This document shows, in pieces, positions 31,948 through 34,438 of a stretch of 34,438 nucleotides of DNA. Source of the DNA: an uncultured Gammaproteobacteria bacterium (GTDB taxonomy: Bacteria; Pseudomonadota; Gammaproteobacteria; Chromatiales; Chromatiaceae); NCBI GenBank assembly GCA_937926265.1, contig CALAZS010000189.1, positions 1 to 34,438 on the forward strand, in the 5' to 3' direction. The translations under genes were made by a program, and so were the position numbers. The notes under the pieces are model-generated. The model worked only from the letters and a program-made list of their open reading frames with translations, did no database searches and was not told where the DNA came from. The stretch's first letter is position 1, and the number at the start of each line of letters is the position of its first letter.

Positions 31948-33203
31948 AAGCAGCTGTATTTCGCTTAATAACGCTTTTCGTTTTTCTTTCGTTTGCAAAT
32001 ACTAATGCCGCCACCGGTTTCGCGGCAGATGATGCTTTTGAATATTTGAATGAAATCAGAACCCAGGCTGGCATGCAGCTTTTTAAAAGAGACAGAAACC
32101 TTGCTCTGGCGGCGCAGATGCATGCGGATTATTTACTGATGAACAATGCCTGGGGTCATGAACAACGCCCGGGTAACCCGGGCTTTACCGGGCAAACGCC
32201 ACTTGATCGTATGCTAAGGGCCGGTTACAGCAGCCGTCATAACAGTGAAAATGTTTCTACACATAAAGGTGCAGGCGATGCATTAAAGTCAATCGACGGC
32301 TTGATGGGCGCTATTTATCACAGGTTTTCATTCCTGACCTTCGATTTTGACGAAGTGGGGGTAGGCCATGCATCGCAGGGGGACTATCACAGTTTTGTTT
32401 ACAACCTTGGTAACACAATCAAGGCAGGCCTGTGTGACGAAGCTGCCAAGGACTTACCGCCCGGCCATTACATTTTCAAGGTATGTGCCGATGAACAGCA
32501 AAGAATTAACCAGGAAACTTTTAACAGGGCGTTAACCTCGGTGCAGGCACAAAACCCTGCCTATGTTGCCTGGCCGGCTGATGGTCTTTCCGGTATTTCG
32601 CCGGCCTTTTATATCGAGGCACCAGACCCGTTGCCCGGTGTTGATGTATCAGGTTACCCGGTTTCCATTCAGTTCAACCCGGTTGTGTTTGAGCAGCCTC
32701 CGAAACTTGAACGTTTTGAATTGTTTCAGGCAAACGCCCCAGAAACAATTGAATCTGAAACAGTCAAAAGAGAACGGGTCGAATTGTTAGCACGGTTTGA
32801 TAAACAGACGGATATTCATGGCAAGTTTACTGCCTACGAGCATGCGATATTTCCCCGATATCGATTGGACTGGAACACGGTTTACCGTGCAGAAGTCGAT
32901 TACCTTGATAGTCAGGGCGAAAAGCAGTCAATAAACTGGGAATTCAGAACACAGGCATTTGATCAACCTTTTTATGAAATATCCGGCATGGAAGAAATTC
33001 ATGCTGTTAACGATGAGCTTGTTGTGTATTCGCCGCCGCTTTCAGCTAACGATGCCAGGTCTGAATACCAGGTCAGCTTTATTGGTTTCAGAGATATCAG
33101 TGTCCGGATTCTTGATGCCCATACCTTGTTAATTTCACCCAAGGGTATGCGGGGCAGGGCGGAATTTGATTTTCACGGTAAGCGTTTCAGTGTTTACCGG
33201 TAA
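31944..33203 (+). CDS. Secreted CAP-domain protein with Ig-like C-terminal half
   Basis: A 420-residue protein. The ATG at 31944 overlaps the previous stop and leaves a signal peptide ending near A-A-T-G-F-A. The CAP/SCP-like domain (about 25-155) shows A-A-Q-M-H-A-D-Y, W-G-H-E-Q, S-E-N-V and A-I-Y-H-R-F-S-F-L, giving the His/Glu cavity. The rest (about 195-415) looks beta-rich: D-P-L-P-G and S-G-Y-P-V-S-I-Q-F-N, then W-N-T-V-Y-R-A-E-V, suggesting Ig-like modules. Bacterial CAP proteins are extracytoplasmic, with function mostly unknown. Two cysteines near the domain border (C-D-E-A and K-V-C-A-D) could form a disulfide. Confidence 0.82.
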   Translation: MKAAVFRLITLFVFLSFANTNAATGFAADDAFEYLNEIRTQAGMQLFKRDRNLALAAQMHADYLLMNNAWGHEQRPGNPGFTGQTPLDRMLRAGYSSRHNSENVSTHKGAGDALKSIDGLMGAIYHRFSFLTFDFDEVGVGHASQGDYHSFVYNLGNTIKAGLCDEAAKDLPPGHYIFKVCADEQQRINQETFNRALTSVQAQNPAYVAWPADGLSGISPAFYIEAPDPLPGVDVSGYPVSIQFNPVVFEQPPKLERFELFQANAPETIESETVKRERVELLARFDKQTDIHGKFTAYEHAIFPRYRLDWNTVYRAEVDYLDSQGEKQSINWEFRTQAFDQPFYEISGMEEIHAVNDELVVYSPPLSANDARSEYQVSFIGFRDISVRILDAHTLLISPKGMRGRAEFDFHGKRFSVYR

Positions 33204-33211
33204 CTACTGAC

Positions 33212-33889
33212 ATGCAATCATCATCACGGCTTTTCAAGATCCTTGGTATTTCTGTTCTGGTAATTGCTGCTGGAATCACACTCTGGTTCTCACAAGACAT
33301 TGATGTGACGTTACTGAAAAACAGGCTTGAGAGTTTTGGACCGATGGCATGGCTGGTTTTCATGCTTGTTTATGCACTGGGTACAATTATGTTTTTCCCG
33401 GGTTCAATCCTGACCCTTGCCGGTGGTGCAATGTTTGGTCCTGTTTTGGGGACTTTCCTGAATTTAACCGGCGCCACCATAGGTGCAGGGTTGGCTTTTT
33501 TAATATCGCGGTACCTGGCTTCCGGCTGGGTTGAGAAAAAAGCAACCGGTCGTTTGAAAGAGTTGAAAAATGGTGTTGAAGAGGAGGGCTGGCGTTTTGT
33601 GGCTTTTGTCAGGCTGGTGCCGGTATTTCCCTTTTTCTTATTAAATTATGCATTGGGTTTAACAAAAATTCGTTTTTCACATTACCTGGTTGCATCTTAC
33701 ATTTGCATGCTACCAGGTGCTGTTGCTTATACTTACCTTGGATATGTTGGTCGTGAAGCTGTTGCCGGAGGTGAGGGTCTGGTTGAAAAAATTTTAATTG
33801 GACTGGCGCTGCTGGCCTCGGCGGCTTTTTTGCCGAGGATTATTAAACGGTTTAAAAATAACGAGTATAAAAAAAGCCCGCTTGAATAA
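33212..33889 (+). CDS. TVP38/TMEM64-family membrane protein
   Basis: A 225-residue integral membrane protein of the TVP38 (DedA-related VTT) family with about six hydrophobic segments. Typical signatures are F-F-P-G-S-I-L-T-L-A-G-G-A-M-F-G-P near 67-83, R-L-V-P-V-F-P-F-F-L-L-N-Y-A-L-G near 136-151, and L-P-G-A-V-A-Y-T-Y-L-G near 167-177. Related proteins act as lipid scramblases or flippases; the substrate here is unknown. It follows the CAP gene after eight bases. The stop codon falls in the loop of the terminator hairpin. Confidence 0.9.
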   Translation: MQSSSRLFKILGISVLVIAAGITLWFSQDIDVTLLKNRLESFGPMAWLVFMLVYALGTIMFFPGSILTLAGGAMFGPVLGTFLNLTGATIGAGLAFLISRYLASGWVEKKATGRLKELKNGVEEEGWRFVAFVRLVPVFPFFLLNYALGLTKIRFSHYLVASYICMLPGAVAYTYLGYVGREAVAGGEGLVEKILIGLALLASAAFLPRIIKRFKNNEYKKSPLE

Positions 33890-33900
33890 AGCGGGCTTTT
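33872..33900. terminator. Bidirectional intrinsic terminator
   Basis: A 12-base perfect stem (AAAAGCCCGCTT paired with AAGCGGGCTTTT) around a five-base loop, flanked by A and T runs on both sides. It ends the TVP38 gene on the plus strand and the convergent sulfur-globule-like gene on the minus strand. Confidence 0.93.
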
Positions 33901-33944
33901 ATCACCTTCATGAGAAGGATTTTTAAGTTTTACAGCTGGTTTGA

Positions 33945-34301
33945 TTATTTAGCAGCTGGGGCAACTGGTGCGACTGGAGCAACTGGAGCGTAACCATACT
34001 GGTATGGCTGGTTGTAACCGTAACCGCGACCATCGAAGTTGCTGTTCATGTTCTGGTAACCGTTAGCACTTCCGTCCCAGTTGGTTTTAGCATCACCGCG
34101 TGCGCGACCTTTGAAAGTCATGGTGAATTCGCTGTCCATGTCAGCAGAACCGTTAGCGTCGCCTTTACCGTAAGCATCGCCATAACCGTAACCGTTACCG
34201 TCGAAACGGCTGTCAGCATTGGTGTAACCGTTGTCGTTGTTCCAGAAAGCTGAAGCCTGGGCTGAAGCGATGATAGCTGCGATAGCAATAATTTTTTTCA
34301 T
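33945..34301 (-). CDS. Secreted Gly/Tyr/Asn-rich protein, sulfur-globule-like
   Basis: A 118-residue protein from the ATG at 34301, which follows GGAGA; an upstream TTG is rejected. A signal peptide (M-K-K-I-I-A-I-A-A, ending A-S-A) precedes a cysteine-free region made of two similar halves. Each starts with N-G-Y or N-M-N, then S-R-F-D-G-N-G-Y-G-Y-G or S-N-F-D-G-R-G-Y-G-Y. They are separated by a beta-like stretch (E-F-T-M-T-F-K-G-R-A-R-G). The tail is Y-A-P-V-A-P-V-A-P-V-A-P. Composition and layout resemble the sulfur globule coat proteins of purple and colourless sulfur bacteria, which line periplasmic sulfur stores. The match is by memory of composition, so other Gly-rich surface proteins remain possible. 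A good promoter and ribosome site suggest strong expression. Confidence 0.6.
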   Translation of the reverse strand: MKKIIAIAAIIASAQASAFWNNDNGYTNADSRFDGNGYGYGDAYGKGDANGSADMDSEFTMTFKGRARGDAKTNWDGSANGYQNMNSNFDGRGYGYNQPYQYGYAPVAPVAPVAPAAK

Positions 34302-34346
34302 GATATTCTCCAAAAAGTTTTAAATGCGTTATGTTTCAATTACTGG

Positions 34347-34362
34347 TGAGTGTCTTCACTCA
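34347..34362 (-). other. Leader hairpin of the sulfur-globule-like gene
   Basis: Read on the minus strand, TGAGTG and CACTCA pair around a four-base loop (AAGA). The hairpin would lie near the 5' end of the leader of about 65 bases, where it could stabilise an abundant mRNA. Confidence 0.4.
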
Positions 34363-34372
34363 TTGGTTAGAC

Positions 34373-34400
34373 AGTATATAAGCATTTTCTTAATTAGCAA
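34373..34400 (-). promoter_or_regulatory. Promoter of the sulfur-globule-like gene
   Basis: On the minus strand, TTGCTA (34400-34395) and TATACT (34378-34373) are separated by 16 bases. Transcription would start near 34366 and leave a leader of about 65 bases. Confidence 0.6.
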
Positions 34401-34438
34401 GTACTAATTTAGTATTTTCTTATATTTAGAGAATTTAA

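Overview
The window looks like a chromosomal segment of a gammaproteobacterium of moderate GC content. The genes that point there are the efp/epmA/epmB set for beta-lysylated elongation factor P, a znu-zur zinc uptake operon, a Mak-like ROK fructokinase, a proteobacterial-type Psd, a FimX-like c-di-GMP protein and a large RND pump. A small secreted Gly/Tyr/Asn-rich protein at the right edge resembles sulfur globule proteins. With the SCO protein it hints, but does not prove, a sulfur-oxidising lifestyle. I see no phage, insertion sequence, CRISPR array, rRNA or tRNA. Everything here comes from reading the sequence; no database search was run.

Layout. 1-1004 (-): 5'-proximal part of a membrane class III cyclase with a TolB-like domain, cut by the window edge. 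1199-4740 (-): dynamin-like GTPase, Mak-like fructokinase and NadA in one direction. 4741-5156: a divergent regulatory region with two palindromes, a pair of DnaA-box sequences and a sigma70-like promoter. 5157-10479 (+): RND membrane fusion protein and an RND transporter with an unusual extra membrane segment and a basic disordered tail. 10554-13778 (+): four genes that I cannot assign to a known system. Two encode secreted low-complexity proteins, one an orphan ParA-type ATPase and one a membrane-anchored TPR protein. Three of the four products share the short motif aromatic-x-F-R-P, usually followed by x-acidic. 14011-15414 (+): a one-TM coiled-coil protein and a 5'-nucleotidase. 15421-22468 (-): a c-di-GMP operon of PilZ-type protein, FimX-like REC-PAS-GGDEF-EAL protein, PhnD-like periplasmic binding protein and PAS-GGDEF-EAL enzyme. 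22522-25116: epmB, efp and epmA. 25185-28188 (+): znuA, znuC, znuB and zur behind a Zur-box-like promoter. 28192-30906 (-): psd, an SCO protein and a class V aminotransferase. 31074-33889 (+): msrB, a SprT-like gene, a CAP-domain gene and a TVP38-family gene, tightly packed. 33945-34301 (-): the sulfur-globule-like gene, sharing a bidirectional terminator with the TVP38 gene.

The best candidate for an undescribed system is 10554-13778. Secreted Gly/Tyr/Met/Pro-rich proteins carry a recurrent F-R-P tag, the tag recurs once in a membrane-anchored TPR protein, and a ParA-type ATPase without ParB sits between them. A simple hypothesis is an envelope structure whose parts recognise one another through the tag and whose position in the cell is set by the ATPase. 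The RND pump just upstream, with its lysine/alanine-rich cytoplasmic-type tail, and the coiled-coil protein downstream are possible partners. The second region of interest is the c-di-GMP operon, which appears to hold a periplasmic ligand sensor, an enzyme, a degenerate receptor and a PilZ effector together.
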